A stretch of DNA of 32,497 bases from contig JAYMGJ010000601.1 of assembly GCA_037178675.1 (NCBI GenBank), positions 1-32,497 of the forward strand, read 5' to 3'. Position numbers and translations under genes: made by a program. Positions 31,772-32,497 of the stretch are shown in pieces (positions within the stretch are counted from its first letter, which is position 1; each line of letters starts with the position of its first letter). Origin of the DNA: Scleroderma bovista (taxonomy: Eukaryota; Basidiomycota; Agaricomycetes; Boletales; Sclerodermataceae). The notes under the pieces were generated by a model. It searched no databases. It was not told the DNA's origin and was given only the letters and a program-made list of their open reading frames with translations.

Positions 31772-32497
31772 CTTCGAATGTTTTCTCCGCGTGACATCGT
31801 TTGAATTTCCGCTGTGATTCATATGACAGTTAGTCCAGTCTTGGATGTGTGTCTCCTTCTGTTCTCGTTGTGTGAGATTTTCAACCAGGTCAATGGTATT
31901 TTCATCGATTCCTGTGTACGAGTCATTCGAGGTCTGATTAGGGCTCCGTCAAAAGAATATCGTTCCGCTACTCGGGATTACTACAAAATTCGATTAGTGC
32001 GCACAGTTGTCTCAGAGTGGACCGAGCCAAGCAATGTGCAAGCCCCCAAAATGATCCTCGTCCTCTGGTGCATCAAGTTGACCCATTCATTCGCGCCCTC
32101 AGTGTTCTGTTTCCAGCCCATAGGAATTGCCGAAGGCCTTGACAAGTATAAGTCTGGCCCACTCAACCATGGCGACTTGAGAGGCGTGGGCTCGAATGTC
32201 GTCTGAGGATTGGCAGATCTGTGTAGACTAACGCGTTGGTCACTGAGCGTGGCCAAGTTCTTATGCATTGTATTCGGACCAAATATTGGTGCTTTCCTGT
32301 TAGGATATTAGTACTAGAGAGAGTGCGCAGTCACCAATGCAGCCTGCAACCGGTGACGTCACAAGATTGGCCTTCGAATAATCAGCAAATCAGTCCACTT
32401 CATCTAAAGGCAATTCGGGCAGTCTTTAAGCCAACCTCTAAATTAAACGCACAGCCTAGGGGTTCGGACAATGATAGGTCCCGAGTCAAGTATGGAT
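31772..32497. other. Unrecognised window end with a 130-codon frame
   Basis: A + frame at 31814-32206 encodes residues including LDVCLLLFSLCEIFNQV and a basic middle part (APSKEYRSATRDYYKIR). It may continue the divergent fragment upstream, but no family is recognised. The rest is without visible features. Confidence 0.25.

Noticed and set aside
1..32497. A defined secondary-metabolite cluster (P450 plus transporters)
   Set aside because: No synthase, NRPS, PKS, terpene cyclase or cluster regulator was seen; the P450 is disrupted and the transporters are tandem duplicates.

Overview
The window looks like nuclear DNA of a mushroom-forming basidiomycete (Agaricomycetes). Genes are broken by many 47-61 nt GT-AG introns, some exons are only 8-14 nt, and the families (DHA1-type MFS transporters, a fungal P450, secreted GH25 muramidases, a BTB protein, I66-type protease inhibitors, a CBM19-like secreted protein) are typical of that group. 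No prokaryotic features, rRNA, tRNA or CRISPR were seen. All gene models were joined by hand from splice signals, reading-frame closure and remembered family motifs; no database search was possible.

Layout. 1-480: relics, namely the 3' tail of a lost MFS copy and the end of a Pif1/Helitron-type helicase. 1254-4978: two intact, recently duplicated seven-exon MFS genes in tandem (+). 5260-8419: a P450 gene (-), convergent with the second MFS gene and split by about 1 kb that carries a second helicase relic. 8640-12820: gene-poor and degenerate, with wax-synthase-like fragments and a broken I66 inhibitor. 12826-15058: a short MFS 3' scar and a third intact MFS gene (+). 15234-16636: BTB gene (-). 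16814-17126: a hAT-type MITE with perfect 8-bp target duplications. 17591-27084: three GH25 muramidase genes (-), interrupted by a ~2.3-kb giant palindromic element (22141-24412) and a LINE relic (24938-25870). 28802-30003: a CBM19-like secreted protein gene (+). 30525-31740: an inverted second copy of the I66/wax-synthase-like duplicon.

The intact genes point to interaction with the outside world: efflux pumps (three MFS), oxidation of small molecules (P450), and secreted enzymes or binders aimed at bacterial peptidoglycan (GH25) and perhaps chitin (CBM19). There is no clear biosynthetic core enzyme, so this is better read as a rapidly duplicating accessory region than as a defined biosynthetic cluster.

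The most notable points are: the palindromic element with its GAGGCTC repeats and terminal hairpins, placed upstream of a muramidase gene; a GH25 paralogue that has lost its catalytic DxE pair but is otherwise intact; the P450 whose frame could be rescued by splicing out an enlarged intron holding a helicase relic; the inverted I66 duplicons, each broken in a different way; and micro-exons, including an 11-nt exon with the P450 haem cysteine and an 8-nt exon kept in all three GH25 genes.
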